Under the pieces are notes generated by a model. The model worked only from the letters and a program-made list of their open reading frames with translations. It was not told the DNA's origin and did no database searches. Shown here one piece after another: positions 25,059-37,910 of a DNA stretch of 64,000 nucleotides. The DNA lies in NCBI GenBank assembly GCA_965153355.1, contig OZ231128.1:51398001-51462000 (forward strand), in the 5' to 3' direction. The DNA comes from Flaccisagitta enflata (taxonomy: Eukaryota > Chaetognatha > Sagittoidea > Aphragmophora). Every line of letters begins with the position of its first letter. Positions within the stretch are counted from its first letter, which is position 1. Position numbers and translations under genes: made by a program.

Positions 25059-28000
25059 ATGAGGAACGACATCACTGCGGAAATGGAAGGATGCCGGCGC
25101 CTTCACGGCGCGTTCTACTTGCACCGAAGGCGAACGAACCACGACGCGCGCCTGTGAATCAGATGGCGCTCGACACGGCCTTCGGGATATGGTTTCTGAC
25201 TTTATATCGTATGCAAGGCAAATGGCGCTCGACTCGATGCCCGGCGACCCTCTTCGATTCGCGGCGTCTACTTTGCGTCGAATCCGGCGCGAATGGGACT
25301 CCATGCGTTTCTTTGATCGTGAGAACTATCCAGAGGGTTTTCCTTCCAACGCCGACATCGTGAACGCAGTGCACAACGACATTAGAGAATCGCAAAAGAC
25401 CCGTCAATGAATTCTCATGGAATAGTCTCCCAACCGACACTCACGCCGCCCGTGACAATGTTACAGGCGCTCCGACTCCAAGGATGCGGCGTCTTCGCAA
25501 ACCCCGACGGATCGAGTATCTACCACTTCCGTCCAGCATGGTGCGCAATCTCCAACTGGCGGCCAATTTTTGATCTGCCGCCGATCCAAAGAGGAGATGC
25601 CGTCAATCAATGGGTATCAGATTTGGTCTCGGAAATTGAACCTGCGCGTGCGTCTCCGATGGAGCAAGCTGACGACATGCTTGCGGATCTCGACGACGCC
25701 GACGCTCTTGCAAGAGGTCTGGGATCATCAACGGATTGACGCCGCAGGAGAGGGCGAGGCGGCGTTTCGTCAACAGGAGTGCTGAGAGAGACAGATGGGG
25801 TAGGCAGTTGGAGGAGGAAATGCGACAAGGCCGTCGGCTGATTGACGATATGCAGCAGCAACAACGGGAGGAGGAGCAGCGACGCAGGAGCAACAGCAGC
25901 AGCATCAATTGCAGATGCAGCAGCAGCAACTCCAACAGCAACGTCAACTCCACCGACCACAGGAGCAGCAGCAAGCAACGGCTCAACGGCAGCAGCAAGA
26001 GCTGTTGCAGCAGCAGCAGTTGCAGCAACTCAACAATTTTGTCAGCAAGATCAACAACAACATCAGATCCTGCAGCCGGCGCCCACAACCTGTGGCTCAA
26101 CAGCATCAACAACGATCACCAGCAGCAACAGCAGCAACAGCAACAACAACAAGAGCTGCGACAACATCAAACGGCAATGCAGCCGCATGAACAACAACAA
26201 CAGCGGCAAAACGATGCAGGAGAACATATGCAACAGCAACTGCAGCAGCAACAGCAACCTTCCGCCGCGATCCCAGCGGTGGTAGTGGATCCTCCAGCTT
26301 CAAATAACCATCCTGTCGAAAGCATGAATGTCAGTGAGGAGACAGAAGAAGAGAGACAGCAACGCCTTGCAGATCAACGTCTGCGCATGATGGCTGAAGG
26401 TGAAGGTGGTGGTGCAGCAACAGCTCCAAAGGCGCCGATCGCGGTGCCATTGGGATTCCAACAGCGAAGCTCATCACAAGAAGACAAAGAGTTATACGAC
26501 AGAATGTGTAACTTTCGCCAGCAGCAGCAACGAGATGAAGATAGAAGAGCAGGAGTATTCAACAATGCGGCAGAAATGCAACGAAAGCACTGGAATAGCC
26601 TGAACGACGGCGGCATTGGTGGAGCTTTAGAGCAGCGGGATGTGAAGCTTAGACAACTGTCTGAGCTGGACCAGCAGCAGCCGCAGCATCCGCCAAAAAA
26701 GACCGTCGATCTATCTTCAGAAATTTCAATCCGGGATTGTTCAATTCGAATACACAGCAACGTCATGTGCAGTCAGTGGAAACGTCCGTCAAGCAGCCGA
26801 TGCAGCAGCAGCAACAGTTGGAGCAGCAGCAGCAGCAAGGACAGCGTCAGCGTCAACTGCAGCAGCAGAATGAACAGCAACAGCGTCCTGACCAGCAACA
26901 GCAGCTTCAACATCAACAGTGGCAGCAGCAACGGCTTCAACAACAGCAACAGCATCAGGATCAGCATCACCAAACCCCAGCAGCAACGATTCTCCCTACC
27001 GCACCGGAAGTGATCTTCGAGAAGCAGATTGGTTCTGCTAGAAGAGAGACTGGTCTTCCCCCTCAAGAGGAGAAGGTCTTCAACACAGCCGGAAGCGGAG
27101 GTGATGCAATGGAGGCGATGCGCAGGAGGCAGAAGCAGGAGGCCGCTGACGCGAAGTTGGCACAACAGCTGCAAGATAAAGAGAGAAGAAAAGTCGCTCC
27201 CAAGAAGACAATGAGTGGATTGCAGCCGAAGGCGCCGAAAGTAGCGCAAGCGCCTCTAGCAACGCCTCAAGCGGAAGTCATCCAACAGAATCAACGTTTG
27301 CAGCAGGAAGTGGATAGTTTGAAGATGCAGATTCAGCAGAGAGACTTTGACCTTGCCGCAGCGAGAGAAGAAGAGAAACAACGCAAAGAAGAACAACAAA
27401 AGCGACAGTACATCCGCCAAGATTTTGATGCTCCCCGATTCCATCAAGATGATCGTCAACAACAAATGAATCAGCAGGAAGAAGTTGGGTGGAGTGTGAA
27501 AACCACCAAAAAGAGATCTCCGGTAAAAGTCGGGGGTCAATACGCGTTTACCCAACAACCCCCAGCGTATCATCAAGTGGAGCATCATCAAGTAGCCCGC
27601 CAACCGGAAGTCCACGTTCAGATGCCCAACAATCCGGCTCTGGACATGTTTTTGGAAAGAGCGGCGTACAACGATCTCATGCGAGCAAGGGAGGTCGGCC
27701 TCAAAGCATTGGAGAGAGCAAGACCTGAGAAGCCTCTGCAGGAGCTTTCATCCACCGATTTCATGATGTGGAAGAGGAAGTTCAAAGATGCTGAGAAGCA
27801 TGAAGGCTTGACGCAAATGGACATCTTATTAGAATTGCCTAAGTGGTTTGCTGGTCCGGCAAAGAGATCATGAAACTGCGGCGAATTGATGCAACTGAAG
27901 CGACAGCAAGAGAGAGAGATTGCGGCGCCTTAAAATGACGTCGCGTCTTTATGGCAAAGCGCTGCAACATTGCGGCGCTGTTCAGCGAAATCGTCGCGAG

Positions 28001-28753
28001 GCGAAGATCCAGTCGGCCGACCATGCAAGGCATTTCAATTTGTCTGCAAGGTTGCAAAAAGCAAAGAAGATTGCGAGGACCTGTGGAGAAGTGCAACAAT
28101 GCTATCGTGACGAGCTGCTGCAGGAAATCCTCAATAAGAGGGTCCCTCATCTTGCAGATAAATTCTGGGAAAAGCAACATGAAGCAGCCCAAAATGGACA
28201 ATTATTTTCATTCGACAACTTGGTCAACATGATCGAGACATGGGCGGTGATTCAGCGCAACAAAGGCGCAAGCTGCAAAACAGCATCAGTGGCAGCAGTC
28301 GCAACTACAGAAAAAGAAGCGCCATCATCATATGGGGATGCTTTGACCAATGGCAAGCAAAAGATGCAGTCGACGGACCGCTGCAACGTCTGCAGTGGAA
28401 TGCATCAAACAGAAGAGTGTCATCAGCTGTTAGAGTTGGAAGTGGACGCGAGAGTTCAAAAGATCATGTCTCGTCGTCTGTGCTTCCACTGCCTCGCGCC
28501 AGGACACAACGCCAAAGGATGCGCGAACAGACCAACTTGCCAGATCTGCAAGCGGCATGCCACGATTCTCCACGGGCGCACCTACAAGAAAGAAGAAAAG
28601 GAAGAGAAGAAAGGAGAGAATAAGCAGGGAAATAAAGTACCGCTGGCTCCCTTCAACAAGTCAGAGGATGCGGCTGCAGCAGCACCAACAGCTCCGTCGA
28701 CGGCGGAGACAGCCAATCCTACGGAAGTGATCTCTTCTAACGTCACGGCATGA
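25059..28753 (+). pseudogene. gag: BEL/Pao gag region, frame-disrupted
   Basis: Structural protein of the virus-like particle. Readable segments in order: an N-terminal part around 25160-25739 with no motif I recognise; a Gln-rich stretch (CAG/CAA-coded) at about 25850-26270 and again at 26800-26960; a helical, charged segment to 27873; a DUF1759-like segment at about 27740-28250 (DFMMWKRKFKDAEKHEGLT, then LPKWFAGPAK); and zinc knuckles at about 28380-28575. In these, CNVCSGMHQTEEC, LCFHCLAPGHNAKGC and CQICKRHATILHG match the BEL/Pao triple-cysteine pattern. Frame changes fall near 25735, 25870, 26080, 26720 and 27865, so no single frame spans it. An overlap ATGA at 25407-25410 joins two N-terminal frames. 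Some changes lie in CAG repeats prone to slippage or consensus error. Confidence 0.8.
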
Positions 28754-28759
28754 CTGGCG

Positions 28760-31700
28760 GCGACGGCAACGTCGCGGTCCGTCTCTTCATTCGACGACGT
28801 TGTCCGTCCGATTGTTCCAGTGACTATCATAAACAATTCTTCGGGTGCGCAGAGGACGATTTACGCTATGATCGACTCAGGCGCTGATCGCGACGTGATC
28901 AGTACCAATGTCATTCGCAGTCTTCTGATTCCAACAAAAACAGTGCAAATGACGGTGATTACTGTGGGAAGTCATGTTGTTGAGGATCGTTTCATCGCAT
29001 CATTCACTATGCAATCGGTCGACGAGGAATATGTCGGACGTCAACGTGCGCATGGTGGGTGATTTGTTAGCGAGTGAACGCGACATTCCTCCTTTCTCCG
29101 TGACCTATCTGGCCAACCTCACATGAAGGCATAAAATTTCCAGAAGAAGAAGGCGGTGTGATGATGATCATCGGAGCGGCGCATGCGGATGCCGCCGTCG
29201 CTCAAGAAATCCGCCGAGGGCCTTCAGGATCTTTGACTTGCTTCAGATGTCTATTTGGTTGGACTGTATGTGGAAAAACGGGCAAGAGAGGACGAGATAT
29301 TGCATCGATCAACGCTATCGCGACGGATGACCGCGTCCTCAACGATAACATCGATCGCATCCTCGACAATCGCGTCCTCAACAGCAACATTGACCGCATC
29401 TTCTACCATGACTTTGCATCATCAATCGTCTCGCAAGAGGAGATGGGTGATTCCCTTGAAAATGTCAGAGCGTGCAAAATGTTAGAGGAAAAGACATATT
29501 TTTGCCCAATTGTGAAAAAATATTTTGCTCCTGTTACATGGAAATTTCATCATGAAAAAATCATGGAAATTCTGAGAAGAGTGAAATCACGACCTACTGC
29601 GATGAAGCGGCTCGGTAACCAACGTTCGCTTCAAGCGTGATCCAGCCTTCAAAGAAAGAGTCTTCCGTGAAATCGAGAAGTTTTACGAGACGGGAGTGGC
29701 GGTTGAGATTGACAGCGTCGACGACGACGACGGCATTGAGAAGCCGCGCTGGTACTTGCCGCTCCATATTGTTGGTTGCGCGGCAAAGCGCGTATGTCAC
29801 GATGCGCGTGCGGCGACCGACGGGATCTCACTCAATGATTTGCTCGTCGGAGGTCCAAACTTGATGAACAGCTTGATGGACATCCTCATGCGTTTTCGTC
29901 AGTGGAAGATCGCCTTTATGTGTGATATAAAGGCGTTCTTCCACCAGATCCGCGTCCATCCTGTTGACGCTGATCTGTTCAGATTCTTTTGGTTCAAAGG
30001 CCGTACTCTACGAGAAGCTATTTTGAATCTGTTCTTATCACATGTCTTCGGCAGCCAATCCAGCTCATTCGTCACGTCTTTCACCGTCAGAAAGCATGCT
30101 GAAGTAATCCGGCCCAAATATCCCTACAACGTCTACGATCTTATTCGCTTCGGCTTCTACGTCGACGACGGAAGTGGGGGTGGGGATTCGGTCGACGAAG
30201 CACTGCAGTTGAAGGTGGATGCAGTGGCGGCGATGGCTGAAGGCGGGATGGATCTTGTGAAGTGGAAAAGTAATGCGCGGCAATTGATGGATGGAGATCC
30301 GAACGTGCCAATTCCCATCTCAGATAAGCAAGATGATGCGCCGACGAAGGTGTTGGGCGTCTCATGGCTCCCGGCGGAAGACGTCTTTATCTTCATCTGC
30401 GACGAGGAATTCAAAACTCTTAGAGCAAAAACACCTCGTCAATTGGTCTCCATGCAAGCTAAACTTTATGATCCATTGGGATTCTGGAGCCCAAGCGCAT
30501 ACATCGGCAGACGACATCTTCAACTCTGTCGTCCACAGGAAGTGGGATGGGATTCGCCTTTGGAAGAGAGCGTCGAGGAATCCTTCTTCCGCTACACTTC
30601 ATCTTGGCCTCTTCTACAACAATACCGAATTGAACGCTGGTGGAATGGCGGCGTCGACAACAGTGACATTGCGGAAATAACAATTGAGATCTTTTGCGAT
30701 GCGGCTCCAAAAGGCGGATATGGAGCAGTTGCATATCGACGTCAAGTCAATCGAGATGGAGATGTTCACATTTCGTTCATCGCCTCCAAATCCCACGTCA
30801 TTCCACTTAATCCCAAACGTGCTTCTCATCACAACAGCGTTCCACGCGTCGAGATTGTATCCGCAGAAAAAGCAGTGCAGCTCAAACGCTTCGTCGGAAG
30901 GACCATCGACTTGGACAATCTTGTCGTCAGATTTTGGTCTGATTCTGAATCTGCACTGAAGATGATTTACAATCCGGCGAAACCGAGGCCTGTATTTTTC
31001 GCCAATCGTCTCTCCAAGATCCATAGCGGGTCTGATCCTCAACAGTGGCGCTGGGTTGATTCGTCAAACAACCCGGCGGACCACTGCAGCAGAGGCATCC
31101 AGGCCCATGAAGCCGAAAAATGGCGTCAATTCCATCACGGTCCTGCATTTTTGCGTCTTCCCGAAGATCAATGGCCAAAGACGAACATCGCGACGTGCCC
31201 TATTTCTGCACAAGTCGCCGCATTGTATGTGGCTGAAAGTGAAAAGAAACAAGTGGCTGACGCGATACTTCTTGCAGCAGCTTCTCGGGGAAAATGGATG
31301 CATAAGTTGCGGATCATCGGCATGGTTCTTATCACAGTCAAAAGGTGGAGAGCGTATCCAAGGGCGAAGACACGAGCAGCAAAGGATCTCCTTCCTAAAC
31401 CGGAAGTGACGCAAGACGTTTTGGAGGAGGCGCGCAAACAGCTCGTCAAGTCAATGCAGCGGCATCATTATTCAGACGTCTTCGAACAATTGGAGTTGGG
31501 AAAAGTCTTTAAACCAGAAAGCCGTCATGACTTCATCATAAAAAATAAAGAGATACGGAAATTGAATCCTTTCGTCGACGACAGCGGTATCATTCGCGTC
31601 GGCAGTCGATTGGAAAACGCCGACATCGCACATGACGCTAAATTTCCCTTCATCCTGCCGCCAAAAGACGAGAATGTGAAATCATTAATTCGCCATTATC

Positions 31701-32779
31701 ATCACAATGATTTTCACGCGGGTGCAAGCATACATTGTGCCAATTACGCCAATTTGTGTGGATTACAAAAGGTCTTCAGGCTGTCAAGAGCGTCGTCAAC
31801 ACGTGCTTCAGATGCCAGAACTTTTTAAAAAGAGCATAAATCAGCAAATATAATCTTCCATCAAATCGCGTCAATCCTGCGCCTGTCTTTGCAGAACTGG
31901 ATTGGATGTCATGGGGCATTTCCTAGTTAAGATGAACGGGCGTGCTGATCACAAGGTGTGGATCGCAGTGTTCACCTGTTTCGTGTCACGCGCCGTCCAT
32001 GTGGAATGCTCTTCAACATGTCAGCCGATGCGATGGTAAATGCAATCATCCGCTTTGCAGCAAGGCGCCCAGGAATCCGCCGGTTCACTTCAGATTGCGG
32101 GGCGAATCTAGTTGGCGCAATAATATCCTCAAGAGGAAATGGAAGCTTGGAACCGCTCGTCAACTCCCGGTGCGGGCGCGCGGCCTTCGGTGGGATTTCA
32201 TCACGCCGAGAACACCCATGGAGAGGTGTGGAGGAAGAGAATCTCGCTCTCTTCAAGCCATCTTGCTTCCCATCTCACCTAGCGCCATCCTCCTCGACGC
32301 CTTCAACACTGCCGTTGTCGAAGTTGAAGGAATTCTCAATCGCCGTCCTCTGACAGCGCTCAGCGATGATCCAAATGACTCTGAGGCCCTCACACCGAAT
32401 CATATCCTCAATCCATCAACATCCGGTCACGCCCCTCTAGATCTGGTGCAACAAGGCGTCAACTCTGACGCCGACTCCTCGAAGATTCAATGGAGGCGTG
32501 CGCAATCGCGTGTGGATGCATTTTGGAAATCGTGGAGGGTCGAATATTTATCGCTTCTTCACATGAAGCAAATGGTCGAGATCCGAGAAAGACTTTGCGG
32601 TGGATGACATGGTCATCGTCATGGACGAAACGCTGCCTCGTCACAATTGGAGTTTAGGACGTGTCATGGGCGTCGAGGGATCATCAGCCCATGTCCGGAG
32701 GGCTCACATCCGGCGCCAAGATGGAAAGATCGTGACGAAAGACCGCACGAAGCTCGTGCGGCTGGAATTGGACTCATAA
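28760..32779 (+). pseudogene. pol: BEL/Pao pol: protease, RT, RNase H, integrase; frame-disrupted
   Basis: Protease: AMIDSGADRDVIS with the catalytic DSGA at 28874-28885. Linker: GWTVCG motif near 29250-29280, characteristic of BEL elements. Reverse transcriptase: about 29645-30420, with KRVCHDARAA, VCHDAR-to-SLNDLL spacing, IKAFFHQIRV (first catalytic Asp in CDIKAF) and YVDD at 30158-30169. RNase H: about 30660-31090, with FCDAAPKGGYGAVAY and WSDSESAL. Integrase: HH...CxxC zinc-binding part at about 31690-31815, a catalytic-core segment FTSDCGANLVGA at about 32085-32120, and LNRRPLT with EALTPNHILNPS at 32330-32415. C-terminal DUF5641-like segment: 32590-32779, ending in TAA. Frame changes occur near 28760, 29060-29160, 29640, 31755 (apparently with loss of a few residues), 32025 and 32600. 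Confidence 0.9.
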
Positions 32780-33130
32780 AAAACGCTAAGTTTTGAGAGA
32801 GAGAGAAAAAGGCGCATGGGCCTGTCCATTAGTAACTATAGATATGAGTGATTGAAACTCTGACTTGTTATATTTACAAAGAGTTGTTATTATTCATATT
32901 TGGTTCTGATTATCCATGCTTTCATCTTTCCTCTTGTCAATTATGTTGTCCATTTCCACTTACACATCAAAACACTGATTCATTCGCTCTGTCTATATGT
33001 ACATATTATTGTGCCAAAATCCGTTCTTACCATTATCAGTTCTCAATACGAACATTTCAAAGCTTCCGCTGACGACGTCATTCCATCTACGAAGTCAGTT
33101 CGCATCTTGAAGTCGCTCGTCGGAGTCAAG

Positions 33131-35242
33131 ATGTCCCGTCAGCAGCGTCTCGAGGCAGAGGCCGACGTGTCGACGTCGTACGGATCCTTGGATCTTCATC
33201 GACTCTTCAACGACGGCTCGACTCGAGAAGGATCTGCATCCACGACGTCGTTCGGGGCGGAGGAGGAGGCTGTCGCGCTGGCAGCCTTCAATGGCGACCT
33301 TCGTTCCGTCGTCGACGCAAAAATGGCGAAGAAAAAGCGTCAACAAGACGATGCGTTGGAAAATCGTCAACAGCCATCCAACGCCGTTGATCCCGCGTCG
33401 CTTCCTCCATTGGTGGTCATCAGAGATGGAGGTTCGAGGCGGATCTCGATCAATCGGCCGCCGACGGACTTATCCACCACTTCCGCGGCGGCGTCGTCAT
33501 CATTGGATTTGCCCCCATCGCCTCGCCAATTCTGCCTTGATTTCGGCCCAGTCTCGTGATCAAGCGTCTGCAGCTGCACGTCAACGCAGCGGGGGCGAAG
33601 AGAGAGAGAAATCGGTCAATGATGGAGCAAGAGTGGAGGAGGAGGGGATGGAAACAGAGGAGGAGGTGTTGGTGAATGGGGAGGCGGTGGAGAAAGACAT
33701 TGACCCGGAAGTGGACACTGCGACGCCGGAAGAGAAGCACCAACGGATGCAGGCGCGTTGGTGGTATCGTATCATCAGTCCGGACGTCGGAGTATCTCTC
33801 CTCTTCAAAGAGTTTGAAAAACTTTCAGTGTGCTGCAATAAACAAACTCTCATGCGCTCATCGGCTAATCAAACAGAGCTTGGCTCGGAGACTCTGGAGC
33901 GTAAAATCCAAAAGTAAAGAAGGAAGGGAGCATGATAAGGAGGTTCGTCGCATGGTCCAGGCGACGAAGAGGAAGAATGCGGCTCCGAAGCCTCCTGATG
34001 CAGCTGCAACTTCATCCGCAGCAACTTCCGTCGGCGCTTCCGCAACTCCACCAGCAGTATTTGTGCTCGCATGGCCTACCATCAGCGGCAATTCACTCTA
34101 CAGCATCAGGAAGTCGTCAATCGCGCCCTGGATTGGTTCATCCCCCAAATCAGCAGCAACAGGGTCCTCGTGACATCACTCCCTCACAACAATCGAAGAG
34201 ATCACGTCGGGGAAAGACTCCACAAACGCGCAATGTGTCGAGTCAACAAAAAGGGCCAGATCCCAAAAGCAAAGGCCCCCTTCAAGCGCCTCCCGGCGCG
34301 CCCCCTGCAGCAGTAACGCCCAAAGGCCAAGGAGAAGCTTCAAGTGGTTCGTCGACGGCAACGTTGGCAGCAACCCAGAAGCTGAATCAGGCGCCTGGGG
34401 CAGCGGCAGCAAAAGGGAAGAAGACCAAGAGAGCTGGGAAGAAGCATAAAGCAGCAACAAAGGGAGGTTCTACTTGCGGTGCTTCGGCGTCCGCTGTTAA
34501 ACCTCAAGTCTCTGGTCAGCAGACAGGAGCGTCTTCCTTTCACTCGCAGCCGTCAAAAGCAGCGGTAGGAAGCGAACTAGTTGTGGTGCTTCAGCATCTG
34601 TTAAAGCTGGTGTAGCGCCTCGTCAGCAAACAGAGTCTGCCCAAGGTCTGCAGCAAGTGCAAAACCCGCCTCCCCCGTCGGATCCAGCCTTTGATCCTGC
34701 GCATGGACACCACATCGCCGAGTCTTTGCTACGAGAAGCCTCTTCACTGACCTCAAATGCTCCATTGGGTGTGGTGAAGAATTTAGCATCAAGGCTTCCA
34801 AAGACTTCTGCGCTCGCTTCCTCCGCGTCAACGAGTTAGGCGGCTCGTCAAGTCTTAGCAAGGAGGATTAGTCGAAATATCCAAAAGGAGAGATGCTCGT
34901 CAAGCAGCAATGGCTGCGGACAATGAGGTGGTCAAAGGCAATAAGCGAGTCGTGGAACTGGAGAAGCAGCTTGAAAAGGAGAAGCAGGCCTGTGCGATGA
35001 AGGCTAAGAAGAAAGAGGAAGCTGTGGAACGCGCAAAGGCGGCTATGGCCGTCGAATTCACAACTGCGTCCGCTGTGCGTCCTAAATTTCGACTGGCGCC
35101 GAATTGCGATGCAGCATCTCCACCTCCAGCGTCTTCTCCTGCAGAAAAAGTCGGTCAGCAGATCCTGTCGCAAAAAGACGCTCCCAAGCCTGGAAATAAG
35201 AAAAATCGAACCAGGCCTTGGAAAAATCAGACCGCCAGTTAA
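33131..35242 (+). pseudogene. Extra coding-looking region (ORF3) downstream of pol, unknown function
   Basis: Starts at ATG 33131 (MSRQQRLEAEADVSTSYGS) about 350 bp after pol. It continues, with frame changes near 33560, 33900, 34060, 34600 and 34850, to a TAA at 35242. Composition is Ala/Ser/Pro/Gln/Lys-rich, with a basic stretch (AAAKGKKTKRAGKKHKA) and a heptad-like coiled coil near 34925-35060 (ELEKQLEKEKQ). There is no signal peptide, transmembrane segment or cysteine pattern, so an envelope gene is unlikely. The choice of ATG rests on codon character; the hydrophobic frame upstream (32900-33130) is probably untranslated. It could be a captured host gene or a second structural protein. 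Confidence 0.5.
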
Positions 35243-35296
35243 ATACTGATTGGTGCCACGCCCAGTTGCTGTTCAATTTAACTACCAATTTGCAAC

Positions 35297-35679
35297 ATGG
35301 CGTGGAGAGCGCCGCCATTCGCTGAGGATCGTCTTCCACCATCACATCCTCATCCCATCGATGGACAGGCCGGCCTAGTCGGGCGCTACCCGGGGCGTGG
35401 GAATGACGTCCGCCCCGGGGCCTGGCGAAAAACGCCCGCGTAAGTATCATGGTTTGGGAAGGGTTGAAGTTGAGTTTTTGTGGTAAATTTGAATCTGTGT
35501 ACGATAAGAACTTTACTAATCAATCTGCCCCTATTCTTTCTCTTTCTTTTTCTTCCCTTCGGGGAGGATACATTCTCAGACGGCTGCACCACCTGCGCCT
35601 TTCGATGCGGTCGCCGTTGACGACATCATTCATCGCCTTTCGCCCACGGACTGACGAGATGTTGGAGCCTCCGGAGTGA
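35297..35679 (+). CDS. Possible small spliced ORF in the BEL 3' region
   Basis: ATG at 35297 opens 47 codons up to a consensus donor (GTAAGTATC, GT at 35440-35441). A strong pyrimidine tract leads to an acceptor TTCTCAG at 35579. Joining these keeps the frame (phase 2) and reads about 30 further codons to TGA at 35679. A second acceptor, with a TACTAAT branch-like motif and CCTTACAG, ends at 35758. No family is recognised, and function and even expression are unproven. Confidence 0.25.
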
Positions 35680-35759
35680 CCCGCTCGTCTCTGTAATGGA
35701 GAAGGCGCAGGTGATGTGGTCGTTCCATGATGCTTACTAATTTTTTTTTCCCTTACAGA

Positions 35760-36282
35760 TTCGTTTTTATGTATAGTTAGTAACTTATTTATTTTGTCTT
35801 GTTTTGTTTGGTTCCTTGGAACATGTACATTTTTGTTGTGTTTGTTTTAGACATGGTCTTTTTAGTCATTATTACGAATACTTTCGTATGACATGTTTTT
35901 ATTTTCCACTCTCAAGTCAAATCCCAGGCTTGGAGTGCTCCAAGGCCCGTTCCCCTTCCCCCCCCCCCCTTCCCTTTAACTTTTTCAGAACGGGCGCCTC
36001 AACCTCCTCGTCGCCGCCTCGTCTCCATCCGCGTCATCGTTGATCGTCGAAAAATTGCTGGTGGTGGATCCTTTCCGGACGGGAATCATCATTCGTGCAG
36101 TCGTCGATCTGTTGATAGTTAGGGTGGGGATGTAAGAGGCGGTGGACGGGGGGGGAGGGGGGGGTTGTGTCTATGTAAATTTTTTTTAAGGAAGGTAGTA
36201 TCGGTTTTTTAGTAGGGTTTCCCCGACTGGAAACTAGGTGTCGGATTTTTGAAATTCGTGAAATTCCAAAAATGGGGCAGAA
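35760..36282 (+). other. BEL 3' non-coding region with polypurine tract
   Basis: Non-coding, with poly-C (35950) and poly-G (36148-36165) runs. The sequence directly before the 3' LTR, AAAAATGGGGCAGAA, is the candidate polypurine tract for plus-strand priming. Confidence 0.6.
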
Positions 36283-37190
36283 TGTTAGAAATGTATGTCC
36301 GTCCGTTTATTAAGTATGTGTGCTTTTGTTTCTTTTGCGTGCTTTTGGCTTTTCTTCTTTTCCTTTTATTCAATGCCAGCGTCTTTTGTTTCTTGCCATT
36401 TTTTATAATGAACGCTAGATGGGTAACCATATGGTTGCGCCTTGTATTTTGTGCCATTTGTTTTTATTACGTAGACGAACATACGTAACTCGTCGTGTCA
36501 TCCACTTTTGGATTGATCGTTTTATTTATTTACGGCATTGCTTCCTAAAGTGATTGATTGATTTTCGTGATTGATTGAATGCGCCCTTGGAATTCACTAA
36601 TTTCAATAATCTCTCATCTTTTTGTTGCAGATAAACTTATGAACGGACAATTAACGTTAGTTTGACATCGACAGACTGTGGGTTGAAACCAACGAAAGTG
36701 GGCCTAAAAGTAAGTTTTATAGACGCGTCTTTGCTTTTATTAACGTTGTTTTTATCTTGTCTTCCGGTCTGTTATTCTTGTCTTTTGCATTTTTGCATTT
36801 TTATCGCCGGATTTTAACATGGTTTTTATCGCTTGCCCGATCAGCTTACTATGGGGATGATATGGATGAATTTAATGGGATGGGCCGGGGCAGGGGCAGG
36901 TATTATCAGGTGGCATGGGCTCTGGAGAAGATGAACATGTTGTCATGTGCTGTTTCTGTCCTTTATTGTGTCCTATCTCGATTTCATGTTATCTTTTGCG
37001 TTTGCTGATCACCATTAACGCCCACTTTCCCTTTCATTTTTCCCCCTCTCTTCAGTTGTTGAAATTTTTATGGAATAAACGAGACGATCGCCTTCCTATT
37101 TTCCAATCGGCCAACTTTCTTTCACCACAAGTCGTCAGTCAGATAGACGCTCATAGACAGTGCCAGTTGAAACTCGTGGGCGTAATCATA
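36283..37190 (+). repeat. 3' LTR of the BEL/Pao element
   Basis: Same as the 5' LTR except for a 3-bp deletion in ACTCGTCTTCGTGTC (here ACTCGTCGTGTC) and TATGGTGAACG reading TATAATGAACG. The AATAAA copy is at 37074-37079. It ends at CATA, directly followed by the right CTGGG. Confidence 0.95.
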
Positions 37191-37195
37191 CTGGG
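37191..37195. repeat. Target-site duplication, right
   Basis: CTGGG, identical to the left flank at 23977-23981. Confidence 0.9.
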
Positions 37196-37196
37196 C

Positions 37197-37900
37197 AATT
37201 GGGGAGTGGTGGTAATAAATGGTGACACGGCATTATGGTAAAGACGCACTGACGCACTGTGAATTATTCGCAGAGTGTGACTGTTAGGACACTGAGTGGT
37301 AAAGCGGGACGCCTCCCCTAATGGTGTCATGGCGTATTGGCGCCGGGAAGGGGCGAACTAAGCGGTGTTTCGGGGTTGAGAGGCGGGGGTTGAAAGCAAG
37401 TGGAGCGGCAGATATAGATGGGAATTGGGAAATAACAAATAGATTGACAAGGAACGTAATGGCGGGTTACAGGGAATCGAGAAGGTTACGACGCGGTGCC
37501 AGGATGCTGAGTGGTAGAGAAGTTGCAAATTGTTGAACGTGTTAGGCGATGGCACACTATTTAATGGTGTGAATTGTTGGTACAGTGATGGGGCGCTGGA
37601 TTGAAGTTAACTTGGACCAAAACACTTTTCTTTGTGACAATAGTTATGAAAAAAAAAAAATGTAGACGCTTTTTCAATTTTTTGCTTTGAGAATTTTGAA
37701 GGGTCTAGAAGCCATAAGAATGAAAAAGTCGAATATTTACGGCTTAAAAAGATAGACTAACCAACCGTCGGACGAACAGACATGTCCTACTGTAAACATG
37801 AAAGGAAGTACTCGTAGATTTGTGCAATACGAAAAATATACATTGTCAATAATACTTCATAAAAATGTTTTGACAAAAACTACACTCAATAAATAAAAGA
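37197..37900. other. Unassigned sequence between BEL and the Cys-rich gene
   Basis: No feature recognised other than a short A-run at 37650. Confidence 0.4.
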
Positions 37901-37910
37901 CGCCATCAAA

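Larger units (their letters stand above)
23982..37190 (+). mobile_element. BEL/Pao LTR retrotransposon, 13.2 kb
   Basis: Full-length element bounded by LTRs of 911 and 908 bp and by a CTGGG target duplication. Internal order is gag (Gln-rich linker, DUF1759-like segment, zinc knuckles), aspartic protease, reverse transcriptase with YVDD, RNase H, integrase and a DUF5641-like tail. This order and the zinc-knuckle pattern are diagnostic of BEL/Pao. After pol comes an additional coding-looking region of about 2.1 kb (33131-35242). The LTRs differ only by one 3-bp indel and two adjacent substitutions, so insertion was recent. The coding regions nonetheless need several frame changes. The element ends TG...TA instead of the usual TG...CA. 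Confidence 0.95.

Noticed and set aside
24617-25363. 248-codon frame starting in the 5' LTR
   Set aside because: It crosses the LTR-internal boundary in a frame different from the gag-like segments and has no conserved motif. It probably reflects chance openness of GC-rich DNA.
32900-33130. Hydrophobic N-terminus suggesting an envelope protein
   Set aside because: The hydrophobic part is AT-rich with non-coding character. The coding-like composition starts at 33131, and no fusion peptide, cysteine motif or C-terminal membrane anchor follows.
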